The notes under the pieces: model-generated
Seen by the model: the letters and a program-made list of their open reading frames with translations, nothing else
Told to the model about the DNA's origin: nothing
Databases searched by the model: none
Assembly (NCBI RefSeq): GCF_037975245.1
Contig: NC_092565.1
Location: 5,651,999 to 5,715,998, forward strand
Reading direction: 5' to 3'
DNA length: 64,000 bases
DNA from: Apostichopus japonicus
Taxonomy: Eukaryota > Echinodermata > Holothuroidea > Aspidochirotida > Stichopodidae
Made by a program: the position numbers and the translations under genes
Shown here: piece after piece, positions 1 through 14,150 of the stretch
Layout: every line of letters begins with the position of its first letter
Position numbering within the stretch: position 1 is the first letter of the stretch

Positions 1-854
1 GTTCAATACATAGCAAGCAAATAATTTGAGTGCTGTAGTAATGTTGTCTGTAGCTATTCCGGTCTTCAAGATAATTTAGCTTTAAATATATATATGTAAC
101 AAACAATTATAAATGTAAATTTATATCTCTGAAATGTTTCATTTTAAGGCTATAGTTGATGGAGACGTATATTCCATCGAGTTTTGTAATAACTCGGTCA
201 GAAATTATGTTCTGTTACTATTACACAAAAACAGTCCTTTGAAAAATATGTAATTCATTATTCTGTTGCCATGGAAATCATATTTGTCCTTCCTCTTTTC
301 TTTTGTTTTTCTCCTGAAGAGCTGAACTATATATGGCCTTTATGTCAGACAACATTTAAAAGTAATTCTGCACTTTACTTATCATTATTTAATGCATTGT
401 TTTAACTTTCGCCTCTGATAAATTTGCAAAGCAAAAAGGCCTTGACTTTTAGGTACCGTACAACTGGACGGAACATGCCGTCAGAAAATAGGCATATTAA
501 CCATTTCTCAAGGTTTAATTTTCAGCACATCTGTTGTGACGGTAATTTAACGAAATAAATTACCTCCAACCTATATATATTATGCTGTAATTGACACACA
601 TTTGACAGACTTCACTTCAACACCATTGAGAATGAATAGCAGATCTAATGCTTTAGGGGGAATCCCTACATTATCGTTTACGTCATGGCAGTTATCTGTC
701 AGCGTTGACTATGGCTGCTAACTTCAACATTGTTGGTAATTGTTCAATCAGACGCTACTTAAAGCACTACCACGTTCAATATCCGTTATAGAGTTGTATG
801 TTGCGTTCCGGTTGTCGGTATATCATATAAGTTTATAGCTGTAGCCCCCCCCCC

Positions 855-905
855 AGGCCCGGGTTCGAATCCCGGTGAAGGCTGAAAGTGTTTTCACTGC
901 TCTGG
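855..905 (+). mobile_element. tRNA-like retroposon, 3' fragment
   Basis: AGGCCCGGGTTCGAATCCCG followed by GTGAAGGCTG and TTTTCACTGCTCTGGA matches the T arm, 3' acceptor strand and tail of the copy at 16953-17003. It is preceded by a C homopolymer run (about 845-854) and followed at once by a (TA)n array at 906-955. The acceptor 5' strand, D arm and anticodon arm are missing. Confidence 0.6.
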
Positions 906-906
906 A

Positions 907-955
<49 letters not shown>
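906..955. repeat. (TA)n array after a retroposon fragment
   Basis: About 50 bp of TA with one CA interruption, starting exactly where the tRNA-like fragment ends. Confidence 0.97.
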
Positions 956-956
<1 letters not shown>

Positions 957-1426
957 CTTCACAGTTAAGCTAACATTGAGGAAACAAATTTCGTTCTTGT
1001 TGACTAATGTCATTGTGTTTCACCATTCATGTCAAGTTTAGATACATAACCAATTTGGTAATAGTGTTATGTATATACCAATAACATTGTCAAGGATCTC
1101 TACATAGCCTACGACGATTAAAAAAAAATCACAAATTTTGCTAAGTCTATATACGCCTCTCAACTGCCACTGTAAAAACAAATACTCAAATCTCCTTGTT
1201 TGCTCAGACTTAAGTGGATCTAAACAATTGAAAGATATAGACCCGAATTTTCATCACTAATTCGACTTATATTAGCTGAGATAGCACCGAACTAGATCAC
1301 ATATGCAGGCCATCCATTCTATATAGACAGTAGAATTAGAATCGCGTCGTTATGTAAATAAGCAAGAAATATGTAGGACGGTCGCGATTATCAAACCAAG
1401 CTATCGGGAGGAGAGTGTGCATGTGG

Positions 1427-1498
1427 TAGGGAGGAGGGTTGGGGAGGGGATGAAGGGGGAGGAAGGGGAGGGGAGGAAGGGGAGGAAGGGTGAGGGAG
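1427..1498 (+). repeat. G-rich GGGGAGGAA low-complexity tract, G-quadruplex candidate
   Basis: Repeated GGGGAGGAAGGGGAGG words give many G3-G5 runs with 1-3-nt gaps, satisfying a simple quadruplex pattern. Confidence 0.75.
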
Positions 1499-4400
1499 TG
1501 TACTGTTAAAAATGCTCCAATTAACCGAGGGGGTAATTATATTATTTTGGTGGCTATCATTATATCTGTAAACAAAATAAAATGTTAAAATAATACTTGT
1601 TGTAAAGTCATTCCCGTCAAACTAAATGTTGGTAATTTTCTTTTAGTTTGAAGTTAAGTTAAAGAATCTCTGTATCATCGAGTTCCAAGAAACACTCATT
1701 TACACGTGTTTGTATGTAACAATATGTGAATTACACTTGCCCTTTTTGCGCCCCTCTCACCCTCCCCCCCCCCCCCCGTCGGCCCCGTCCCTACCTCTTT
1801 CGAACGAAAAAATAGCATATAAGGTGATTTCAAAAGTAGGACCATAACCTGAATCGTTTGTGGTGAGGCCAATACAAGTGCCAACTGTATAATTAATTAA
1901 TGCGCTTTGTCGAAACAATGACGTCGTTTATAAATAGTTCTTTTAAAGTAGGTCTACCATGAAGAAACGCTGTCCTCTTTATAATAATCAATTATATCGG
2001 CAGCGCATGTAAAACCGTAAAAGGTCATTGTCAACTTCAGGAAACTTGACCGACATTTTCATTTAAAGCAGTGTATTGTATGGTAAGATTCTCGCGGAAT
2101 AAAGCAAACTGTTTACTCATTTTCATATGATACGGTAGCTTTAGGGCAAAATGAAGAGTGCAAAAAAGGGGCTCCCGGTGACATAGTTGTCCCCGGGGTC
2201 CCGACCTGGCCCTCCGTCCTTCTGTTGTTGTCAAGCGATGAATGTAAGTCAGCTAAATATTAGCTGAGAATTAAATTTCGATCAACGTCAAGTTTGCGGC
2301 AGACAGTTCAGTGGACTATATGATTATAAAGTCAACTTAGCGAACACTGATTAAACACACAATTTGAAATATATGTCCGTATATAAACTTTCCTGTAAAA
2401 AAACTCGAACTCGAGAACGAAGTAAAATGTGTTTGGCATATCTACTTCCCGACCTAAAAAGTTTTGAGAATTTGTTAGTTCTGAAGCAAAGATACAAAAA
2501 TAAACAAACATACACCAACGAATTACGCAATAGACATTCAAGCCTATTTTGCATACAAGAAGTGGGGCTGAGAAGTTGTTGCTTCCGTCAACGGAACAAA
2601 TGACTTGGTATACTCAGTTTTGTTTCATTAATGGATATGGACCGACGTACGACTCTACTTCCATGGAACACACACTTTCACAAAGTGCATGGTACAATTT
2701 CTGTGCTGGCATTTCTCGTTTACGTTAGACATTCAACCAACAACCGAGTTCTTTGCAAATATCGTCTTCGTATATAGACCGACACCAGTATATGGAATGG
2801 CTTCGAAAATTGTCTGCAGTGGAACACATTTTCAGATGTAGGTAAATAAGAAAACAAGAGACGTACGTGAAATTACTACCATTTGAAAACACCTACTAGG
2901 ACTTGTAAGTACAAAAGAAGGGGGTGGGGGGGGGGAGGGAGAGAGAGAAAACAGCAGCATCGTTGAGATATTGGTAGGACAATAGAGAAAGAAATAAATT
3001 AAAGAAAAAAAGAAAACAAACACACACACCTATATACGCACACAAATGTGAGAATATAAGCTGTCTTGTGTTTAGCATCGCCACTTGGGCAGTTCATACA
3101 TGTCCGACCTGAATTTAGAACAACTTGCAGTATTTTTAACCTCTCAATTTGAAACCTCAGATCTTTGCTGTCAATTTTGATCAAATCGTAAGTAAAAATC
3201 AATAAGCATTTTCTCATTTGTATGCACGATTTATTGTTTATTCCCACCAAATCCAGGGACAGATAGGCCCCAGTTATAAGTTCATCTAAGGTCAGGGAAT
3301 CGGTCTGGTGATGTGTTCGCCATCGGAGGTTTCACCCCCGAAGCAAAATAAATGGGTGCCCCCAGAGGTTATTTTTGCTGTTAAAATCAATGGCTTATCA
3401 TGAATGCAAAGAAGGTTTTCCCTTCTTCTCTTTTTACTATGAATGGCCACAAATAAAAATATAAAAAGAGGAAGCGAGACAGATAAATACGAGAAGGAGG
3501 CCCAGAAAGAAAGCTTGTTGACATAGTTTTACCGGTTGATTGGATACGGTGTAACTTAATATATACCCTTGACACGGTTATTCTCATGTACAAACGTATA
3601 ATAATAATGATCATAATAATGAGGTGCTTGAGTATGGCGCAGAAATACAACAACAGAAATGGCCTCAGGCTGGTCGCTTTACACAAGAATACAACCTACA
3701 AACATGAAGAAAATTACTGAACCATGCATGGTTTAAAAGGGGAAAGGGGAATGTGGTGCTACATAATATTCACAACGTCATATACATGTATAGGTCTATG
3801 TGTGCCATAATATAAGCTCTATTACCCGTGACTAACTTGGATCAGGGAGTTGTAATGGAACTCCCTGCTTGGATACAGTGATATAGCTGACGTCACGTTC
3901 TGTACTGTTCAAACCATATTTGAAATGTCTATCCTTAACGATTAAAAAATCGTTTCTCTGTCAAACGCAACATTAGCGTTCTCATACTTTGACAACATGT
4001 TTGGAAAATTATTTATCATTTTTAAGGTAACTTCTTTGGGCCACCAGAGAATCCTTTTCATAAATAGCTGTTTCCGTGTATACAAGATACATAGTGTGTA
4101 TTTGGAAGTGCATGGTGAAGAAGTATCGAATATCGCATGTGTTTGGTTTTACTAAGTACTCTCAACTGGTAGCACGAATTTTCGCCCCTCAACGTCTCTT
4201 TGGTTTTAAGTTAAACCTATATACATCTGCGATATTGTAAAGTAACAGCATGGTATATTTGCACCAGTATATCTCCTAGTAATTTCAATACACGCTTCCC
4301 GTGCACCCTCCATGGTACGTAGTTGCCTCATCTATAGGTCACCCCTCTCCCTGCCAAAAGGTTATGATGGTGCCACTGAAGTCATTGAACAGTTGTACCT

Positions 4401-5170
4401 TAGTCTAAATAAACTGATATTAATGAAGTGACAGAAAGGTGGAAATTGGTCGAATTACAGAGTCATTTCCTAGCGCATATTTACTGGTATTTGTATATTT
4501 ATAACGTTATCATGGTACATCGAATTTTGAATAGTGGCATGAGCAAGGTCGTGTTAGGGTCGGCGGGGAGAAGGGAGGGGGGGGGGGAGAGCACGAGCCC
4601 ACCTCCCATCGTGAGTTTGTTGGAAACCGTTCAGGCGGGTGTCATGTTTACATTTAACCGGAGAAACATGGACCCCTACTATACGTGTGCACAACCCCCT
4701 ACATTCCCATTTCAACCCCATAAAATGTATTTGACCTTGCGTTTAGAGCTACCTACATAGACCTAATCTATAATCTCAGTATACGTCAGAATGCACCATT
4801 CGACGACTAAACTTTGATTTTATTTTCTGGGGTGGACTCCAAGACCCCCAACATGGGAGTCGGCCTCAACGAGGCCATGGTTGCAACAACTTCTTCATCA
4901 AATTCCGTGATGCGTCACTGGTCCTTCCATTAAGGTTGCAGTCCCCCCCCCATTTAAATCAGTTGGGTGAATTTTGAGTTTATTATCCATCCCCTCCCCC
5001 CACCTCATCCAACCCCCACCACCGTTGAAATTCTGTCGCACACCAATGCATTTTGATATTCTCTCCTTTCTTTCTCTAATATTTATATATTTATAGCAAA
5101 TCATATCTCATAATTTAGTGTTGTCGCTTAATATATACCTAGTTGTACAGATCATACAGCGTGTGTTAGG

Positions 5171-5198
<28 letters not shown>
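5171..5198. repeat. (TA)14 microsatellite
   Basis: Uninterrupted TA run followed by TTTATTTT. Confidence 0.95.
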
Positions 5199-5201
<3 letters not shown>

Positions 5202-5537
5202 TTTCTCCTTTGATTTTGCGTTGTCAATGTTTGTTACCGTCAGTTTTAGCCAAAGTGTGTCATATTTTAATTAGGTGCTGGAGTTACATTCCTAACTGTC
5301 ATTCACGTGGTGAGTACAAACTCTTACCTAGTTATCTGATTTATTTATATACCATGCCTCAACATTAACATTAGTAGAACATGGCAGGTAAACAAATTGA
5401 ACGATACGATTCTTTGTGCATGCCTGTCAATAATACTATAGCTTACATACATGTCAATAATATACTAGTAGACGGGAATGCTGGTTATAACGTCACGGAG
5501 AAATCCCGTGGGGAAAATATTCAGGACACAGAGCCGC

Positions 5538-5729
<192 letters not shown>

Positions 5730-6356
5730 CAAGAACAGTCCGTTTCGATTCACTTTAAAAAATTGAAAAAACGTCAAATCCTGTTGCCCCAAATCTCTGC
5801 ACCGTATCTTGCCTTTGTCTACTTAGTTCCGTCGGCCTGGTCACATAATATACTCCTCCCACTTGTTACAAATATGTCCTTATAATTCGATTGCTTACAC
5901 CACCCTCGTACATATATTTAACCAATGTGTTCTTCTTTTTAATTTATAGTACTCTGTAGCATTTGAAGTTTCTCTATCTCTCTATCTCTCTTTCGTTCTT
6001 TCCATTTTTTTTTGGTTTCCTCTTATAAATTTATCCAACCTGTTGTCAGTTCACGATGCTACCCTGCAGTCAATATACACTTCATTTTTTTCCCTTTCTC
6101 CCCCCCCCCCCCCACACCTCTTTTTTTTTTGGTGTGTGAAAAATCTTGTGTTTTTCAAACTAATGTTCCTCTCAAGGCAAATTTGCAAATTCTTATATTG
6201 ATTTTTTCTTTTGCGGGTTGATGATTGCCCGAATACAAATGGCTGACTAAAGGCTTCGTTATACAGTAAGGTTGCCTCGCAACGTGTATAAGTCCGTACG
6301 AAACCGTACATCATGGTTTTATTTTTCTCATCGAGGGGACGAAATATCATCCAAGC

Positions 6357-6375
6357 GCGATCGCTCAACGATCGC
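6357..6375. other. Small perfect inverted repeat
   Basis: GCGATCG and CGATCGC flank a 5-nt loop (CTCAA). It is GC-rich within an AT-rich setting. No regulator can be named. Confidence 0.6.
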
Positions 6376-6610
6376 CATCAGCGGCGCCTAAATCTCCACT
6401 CTAAATTGATTCAACTAGAAAGAAAGAAAAAACTCCCTGGTATATATAACACTTAAATGTGTTGGACAACGTGAACTTCTGTTTTACGTTAAATACACGG
6501 TCTCAGTGAAATGGATGGTTTGTTAGCATTGGTAGCCTATGACCGTTTAAATGTGACGGAAAACAATGGGTCATTTTCAAAACATGCTTTCATGTTGTAT
6601 ATATGTAGCC

Positions 6611-6677
<67 letters not shown>

Positions 6678-6680
6678 TTA

Positions 6681-6711
<31 letters not shown>

Positions 6712-6735
6712 CCATATATATATATATATATATAT

Positions 6736-6787
<52 letters not shown>
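6611..6787. repeat. (TA)n array with TATG, TTTA and TCCA interruptions
   Basis: About 177 bp of TA with sparse variants, including two ATCCATAT interruptions near 6710 and 6735. It abuts the GTACTC hexamer block. Confidence 0.97.
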
Positions 6788-6789
<2 letters not shown>

Positions 6790-6824
6790 ATATAATGATT
6801 TATGGAGAACATGTAAGAGACCCT

Positions 6825-7034
6825 GAGGTACTCGAGAGTCTGTACTCGTGTATGCTGGTACTCGTTAGAACATTTTCCGTACTCGTACTCGTGCTCATGG
6901 TGTGTACTCTTACACGTACCCAGCAACAATAATAAACTTCATTCAATCTTTCCCTTACTTGCACTGATGACCTACTTCTTGTTCTTGGGACCTTTAAACT
7001 CGTACTTGTTGTACTCGATATATTGTACTCACAC
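6825..7034 (-). repeat. Degenerate hexamer repeat, GTACTC orientation
   Basis: GTACTCG-type words recur irregularly (GGTACTCGAGAG, TCTGTACTCGTG, CTGGTACTCG, CCGTACTCGTACTCG, GTGTACTC, CTCGTACTTG, TTGTACTCG, TTGTACTCAC). The block directly follows the (TA)n array at 6611-6787. The same word in reverse orientation forms the patches at 26.9 and 35.4 kb. Confidence 0.6.
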
Positions 7035-8273
7035 TATAGGTCTGCCATGTGATATTCGCGCATAATTGGGTACCCGACAATCAAAGTATAAGAGATATTT
7101 TATATTATAATGTAGCTCTTCCCAGAACTGTTACACCATATAGTGCAATCAAGAATATCTCATGTCGCACAACTTTAATGTAATATTTTGATTTTTTCCT
7201 CTTGACACGCCGTTACCACCAATATCCGATTATGTTTTTATTTTCTGGTATACATTTGATGGACTGGAGAAACAGATTCAATTTTCATGTATACATTGCC
7301 TTTCTGGTAAAAGTTGGAGTTAGCGGACTCACTCACTATATAAGAACGTGGCACACTGACAAAGCAAAATTGCAACGGTATGGAGATGTACATACGTATG
7401 GGTATAACTATAGGAGCAGTGAACAGTATGCTTCTTTAATAATTCAAACTAAAATCATGGGGGTGTAAGTAATTGTACATGCCAAATTTAAAAGGCACAA
7501 ACTAGTTTACTGCTAGTATAAAGGAAAGAAGACCAAAAAAAGAGGGGAGAAAAACAAAGAATGAATAAAAAACAACAACAAAACGAAACAAAACAAATAA
7601 GGTATGTGACGTCACAGTAAGGTTTCGGCGGGCTTGTTGATAGGTTAATTAAATTGAGTTGCTAGGTTTGTTAAAGTGACCTTTGTCGAATTAAACGCCA
7701 TCTTTGGCTGTCGCACGCTGTGTAATGTAGTTTTCGCCTCTCCGTTCGATTTCATCTTTCGTCTCATTTTGTGTTGAGTGGAACCGCTGCAGAGCGAGAA
7801 CAGAGAAAATAATTTGCCATTTAGTTTTATAGGTTCACTGGGAGGTCGAACTTTAACTTTAATTTGAGTTTGCTCAACACACTTAATTTTCGTCCTCCTG
7901 TTAATCGGCATTTGCTGTGTTAACATTGCAAGCCTATCGGCAGCTTATATACAAAGAGTTTCGGCTCTATATACATTCGTACGTAATTGCGCGTTTGAAT
8001 AGACATAGTGTAATAATAATGGTATTTTTTGTTGTTTATTCTATTATATTTAAATTTATGTATTTATCTCAAAATATTTTACCTCCCGTAACCGTAACGG
8101 ATGTTGGGAGGAATGAAAAAAGGTATTTCGGCGGCTACATAGATATATAAATAGGAAATGGCTTCCCTACGGTCTTGCAGTGGGAAAAATTGATTTCCTT
8201 AAAGCGTATGATAACAAACAGTTTGAGGAAAAGTGAAATAAACAAACACATAACTGTGGATGGGTCGGTAAAA

Positions 8274-8728
8274 GTACGGAAAGTCAAACGTTCCATAAAT
8301 GGAAAATGTCGAAACAAAATACAATATGTCATTACGTCTATCAACATGTCAAATCAACATAAGCATGTCGAAAAATTGAAACATGTTGATATCAAGTTGA
8401 ACACGAATACATATAAACATATATTAACTTTGACATTTCCCTTTCTTTTTCGACATGTATGGAACGTATGACTCTCCGTACACGCCGATGTGCCAAACTT
8501 ATAGCATGCTGTCAATGTAGTAGCGTCATGCTGTTACAGGTTTTCGACATGCTTGTGTTGAATTTGATAAATATGTTGATGGACGTAATGACATATTGCA
8601 TATATATTCCAAATGTTCATATTGAATTGTAACATTTTGATATCAAAATGGACACATTATACATATATATTAACTTTGAGACTTCGCTTTCATCTTCGAC
8701 ATTTATGGAACGGTTGGCTCTCCGTCAA
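8274..8728. mobile_element. Foldback-like repeat with inverted and direct copies
   Basis: The end at 8274 (GTACGGAAAGTCAAACGTTC) is matched in inverted orientation by 8458-8481, 22 of 24 positions over the full arm. A third related end lies at about 8706-8728. Positions 8318-8377, with CAATATGTCATTACGTC and AAGCATGTCGAAAA, are mirrored in inverted orientation by 8536-8610. Positions 8380-8465 are repeated directly at about 8620-8712, sharing TGATATCAA and TATATTAACTTTGA. This looks like two copies of one inverted-repeat element, one internally deleted. Short open frames here (8175-8471 and opposite) are by-products. Confidence 0.55.
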
Positions 8729-10138
8729 AAAAGTGAAATCATAATTTATAGATGCGGTTCTCGTTATTGGAAAGATTACCCCACAATACTTAGGAAGCGA
8801 GGTTATTTGGTTACAACCACTTTACTATATACTTTCATTTAAAAGTTATGAGGAGCAAGAAAGCGTCTCATTAATTTGATTTTATGTTTAAATTCTTTCT
8901 TGTGAAAATTTGGAAAATTTATGCTTAATTCTATTATTTCAAGTGTTTGTTTGGTGTAAAGTACTAAATTATTATTTTTATTAGTTAGTGAGGTATAGGC
9001 GTTCGTTATCTTGACTTTAACCGTCGAATATGGCACCTGAAATTCGACTTATTGTACCATATATGTCTTTCTAGGAACCGTTGCTCCTATCGCGGTCGAT
9101 TTTATTCGAATTGCCATACTGATAAATATAGGAATAGGGTAATCGCATTATGAAGATGTATATATGTCATGAATATTAAACAGTGACGGGTACAGGTGAT
9201 AAACCCTTTGTAGTGACGTGTGCAAAGAATTGTCGAAGACAACCCCCTTTCACACAATTATATACGAACATATTAACACACACTATTTAACTTTGTATGA
9301 ATTTCGGTATTTGATTAAAGAAATTGATTAATAAAAATAACATTTAGTTTTCATTCATACCCTAATTAATTAAAACATGTAATAAACTTTTGGCTCGTTC
9401 GCAGTTGGAGTCATTATTCTACGGAGCTAATTATTCACACTTTAACCGGAATTAAACAAAATGCGTAGAAATATAGTTACGCTATTTGCCAAGTTATGCA
9501 TGTATAGTTGCACATAACATCCTCGCATTGGTAGATAAGAAAGCATATGTAGGAACGTTGTTTTGTAATATACGCGTTCCTAACATCTGTATATATATAT
9601 ATAAAAGCATACTTGAGGGTTTGTGTGAGTGATAACAGTTTTAGTGTTTGCTGGTGTTGGTGAGCTCAAGTGAATACTCTGATGGAACCAAAGGCAAAAC
9701 GATTTATTGATTACTGTTGAAGTTTCTTGTGTTTTGTTTTTGAAAGAATTATCAAGGGCAAGTTGCTATGCCCGACAACAGATTCGTCTCGTTCACCTGG
9801 ACGTTCCGTTAGGCGCGGTGTCTCTTCAAGAATAACTAGGGCAAGTCACGCATTAGTGTTTACGTCAGGAGGGATAAATCGATTTGAAGATTGCATCTAA
9901 CTATCATTAGCATTAAGCGTGATGCTGTTAAAATGCGAAGAATATCCCAATCGTTATGAGAAAGGAAAACGAAATCAAAACGGTATTGTATTTATGTGTG
10001 TATATATATGATGGAGGTGTTTTGTGTCGAATGACAACGTCTCTCCAAGCGATCATACCAATTTCATGAATCGGCTATTTCACTTCGTAAGGGTATATAT
10101 GCCTATTTATACTAAATTAAATTAAATCAGTTATAGAC

Positions 10139-10310
10139 ATCATTTTCAATCTAAGAAATGTTAAGTTTTCATCAATTACAGACAATAATTTCAATCTAAG
10201 AAAACTAAGGTTTTAAAAGTATTAGACTGCATGTTCAATCTATGGAAAGTTTATTTGTTTATTTGGATCAAAGATAGCATTTCCTAATCTAAGAAAAACT
10301 TAAGGTTTAA
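10139..10310. repeat. Degenerate tandem repeat, about 46-bp unit, four copies
   Basis: TTCAATCTAAGAAA-type cores at about 10147, 10192, 10236 and 10285 are each followed by TTAAGGTTTT-like words and, in three cases, preceded by AGAC, GATAGC or similar. Spacing is 44-49 bp. Confidence 0.65.
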
Positions 10311-13025
10311 GGAACGATTGTTCGTAAGAGTATATGTTTCGTACATTATACCACGAGTAACTGCCACGCCACAACAGTCCCTATACCCCTCCGGACGTCC
10401 CCCTCCATACCCCACCCCCTCCCCCACCAATATCACTCCACGTCAATTTGATAAATATATAACAAAACAATAACACATTAACCATTTACGTGCTCAACAT
10501 AAACATTTGACTAATATTCGTGTTGCTTTAAACATATTCTTTTCTCAACCTTTTCATTCCTTGACAAGAGTTATTTAGTTGATTAATCACTCTTCGTTTT
10601 TCTTTTTATTGTTTTAGCTCTCTTTGCTCATTCCATCTACGATACCGTATAGATTATCTATATTTCATCTTTATAATCCCAAAGTCGTTGATATATGAGG
10701 GCTCTTCCCCCCTGACTATCCCCCCCCCCGACTGTCATACGCTCTATTTATTGATCACTCCACCGGTTGATTCAAAGAGATTAAAATATTCAAGGTCGAA
10801 GAAATCTTATTCTATCGAGCTCTTTAAAATTCGATATTTTTGGATTCCTTCGGGATGGTAAATATTGATAAATATTTCCCATGAGGCAATACACCCCCTG
10901 TCTCTTTAACGTAATGTCTGGCGGTCGCGTTTTGCGTAAATTGATGGGCGGATATTGACTTTCGATTTTAGAAAAGAAAGAATATTTAGGGATGGAACGG
11001 AAAAGAGGGGATATTTTTAAAACCTTTATTGAATTTGTATGTACGTACAATGTCACTAATTTTAATAATTTAACTGTGAATGATAGCCGCTTTCTGTATA
11101 CTCCCTTTACGTGGTAATTTTTGGCTTTATATAAACACTGTTATTTTTTGTCTTTAATTGATTATCATATTTTTCTTTACATTTTTTTCATTAACGGATC
11201 GATTCAGGGATTTGAAACAACAGAGTTTGAATAAAAACAAATGACTATTTTAACTTAGTAATAGGAAGTACTTTGTAATCTTATTAAGCTGATGTAGAGG
11301 GGGGGGGGGGGGGTGAAAGCGTAGAAAGGTCACAGACCATTCGAACATTGATACAAAGTTTCATACATTGGGATTAAGTGAATGGTAAACGTACCATCGT
11401 ATTTGATTTTTCGGTTTTTCGTTTTAGAAATGAATGATATAGTTTCTTTAATATACGCGGTATATAGTTTTAGCAGGGAAGCATGAAGCAGCCAAGCAGG
11501 ACGCCGAAGCTGTGCCTTTTTTGAATCTGAAGTATCTTTCGGAGTTTAAAACTAAAACGAATTTAAAATGAATTTCTTTGTACAATGTTAATACATATTT
11601 CAAAATATGTCTAACAGTAAAGTAGACGGGGAAGGGGGGGGGGGGAGGGGGTATAGGATATTTTAGGTAGTAGTTGGGTAAAGGGTGGAAAGGAAAATGG
11701 GGAAGGCTCCATTGTCTTTTATTTCATTCAATTAAAAAGAAATGACCATTTATAATCGATGTGGAGGAAGAAAATGATTTTGAGCATTTATTTTAATATG
11801 TCAAGAAATTATAAATGCACATCGTTACAACAATTCCTATTATTTAATCATGTGACTTTTATAAATTAATAAACTACTAAACCAGTGGGGTCGCAAGGGG
11901 GAGGGGCGGGGGGTGTGTGTTCACGAATTCCCTTTTTTTTTTACAAATCCTCAAGATTGCTGCTTTTGATAAATGAATAACTGCCCCTCTTTTTCTAATT
12001 GTCTTTTTCTTTGGCGATACAAAAGTCACATAAGCCTATTACATTTTTGTTAATTAAAGGATCCTTTTTTATATTGTTATGTAAAACTTGCGTTGTTGTT
12101 GAAAATGAAACAGAATTGTATTGAAAACTTTTCACTCTATTGATCAATATTAAAATACTGAAATTTGCGGTTCATATCCTTTTAAATCGAAGTTACATGT
12201 CCGATCGTTTCACGACCCGCCACCCCCCCCCCCCCCCCCGCTCTCCTCCACTTCGAACCTGGAACCTTCTCTCGCAGCCCCTGATATAATATTCTGAAAT
12301 TCTTATAAATTCAGTTAGTCGTCAGTTAACCTTCAATTATCAAATTATATTTAGCTTTTTTCAAGTCTCAAACTAAACAGATTCCATTCATTGTTCGATT
12401 CATCTATAACACAAAAAGTTTCTATATACTTTTATCCGTGTAACTTGCTTTTAGTTCATTAGCTGATTAGCAAACATCTACGCTATACAAAAGTTCAATT
12501 ATTTTATACAAATTAATCTCCACTCTTGAGGTTGGAACTCCATATATAGCCGCTGTTTGCTCATAACATCAATTATATTTATTCAGTCTTTTTTCAATAC
12601 TTTCTGACGTTTTCACTTTTACAATTATCATTGATGGCAAATTTTTCAAGGCTACTCACCGATTATCTGCTGCCATACATTTATTTCGACATGATTTACA
12701 GAATCTTATTTGTAACGATGATTAAAGCATCCACACGGACTGAATCGTTGAACAATAAACAAAAACAAAACAAAAACAAAAACAAACAAAAAATGAAAGA
12801 GAGAAGATTGTCCTTGAAGCGGTCATTAATCTCTTCATTGAATGACAAAGATGATGATGAAGAGAAAAATGTTATCCTCTTAAATAAAAAACCTTTATAT
12901 CTTATCTTAGGTCTTCTGTAAATTCCACTTCTTTATTTAAACACCAGCCTTGTGAGTTATTAACGTCCACACAATCATGCCAGCTCTTTTCTGCTTGAGT
13001 AGTTTCAGTATATACACCACGGATC

Positions 13026-13216
<191 letters not shown>

Positions 13217-13835
13217 AGGAGATGTTGTTGTTGTAACACTTGTAATATAAGACTAACCTTCATCTCTTGTGTTCCTTCAATGCTGCCCAAGTGGCTGGTC
13301 CGTTTTCCATATATAGCAAAAGCAGCACCCCCCCCCCCAAAAAAATATATATATATATATATGAAAAAATATAAAACAATCATAATAATTAAAAAGAAAA
13401 GAAAAAAAAAGGGCAGCTGAAATCATTCCCGAAATCGTAGCTGCAATTATATTTGCAGTCGTTTGGTATACATGAATAGTTTCACCCTTTTGGCATTTAA
13501 AGGGGTGGGGAGTTTATTAAAACAAAGTTACTACAAGCACGGAAATAAAATATATTCTATCTATTTACATCATTGAACATAAGATATAATTTATAAACAA
13601 TAATTGAAGCGAACTGCCAACATAATTTTCAAAAAAGGCGCACACACACACACGCCCACACACATAAAAGAAAACACCTCGAAATGAATGCTTTCGCAAA
13701 AAAGGTAGCAACTTTTACCGTGCTTAAACTATTCTTAAACTAATTCGAATTGACATTTTCAAACATATAAATCACGTGTCATAGTTTTTCTTAGGTCGAA
13801 CAAAAGCTCGTATTTGTTTTGACAAGCAAAACCTT

Positions 13836-14150
13836 TTCAGCTCTTTTTATATTAACTTTCATCGGTTTTTTTGTTGTTGATAATTTCAAACATTTCTGAA
13901 GCTAAAGTAAAGAAAAACTAAAATATTTTGAGAAGCTATTTTTTTCTTTCTGTTGGCAAGCACGTTTATTAAAAGAAATTTTTATTTTAAAAGTTCATCT
14001 TTTTAATATTAACTTTGATAGAAAAAAATACTGTAGTTCATAGCATTCTGAAATAAGTAAAAATAAAAGTACAATATTTTGAGAAGCTGCTGGTTTTTTC
14101 TCTCTTCGCAAGCAAGTTTTTAAAAAGGAATTTTCATCTTAAATGTTTAT
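13836..14150. repeat. Tandem duplication, about 151-bp unit, two diverged copies
   Basis: ATATTTTGAGAAGCT occurs at 13923 and 14074. Around it, AAGTAAAGAAAAACTAAA versus AAGTAAAAATAAAAGTAC, and GGCAAGCACGTTTATTAAAA versus CGCAAGCAAGTTTTTAAAAA, align over most of the unit. Confidence 0.7.

Noticed and set aside
7202-7468. 88-codon frame without low-complexity sequence
   Set aside because: No recognised domain, no supporting splice sites or neighbours. Frames of this length are expected by chance.
11884-12282. Possible element with CAGTGGGG and CCCCTG ends
   Set aside because: The ends align poorly beyond CAG and GG, and the flanking 8-bp words do not match.
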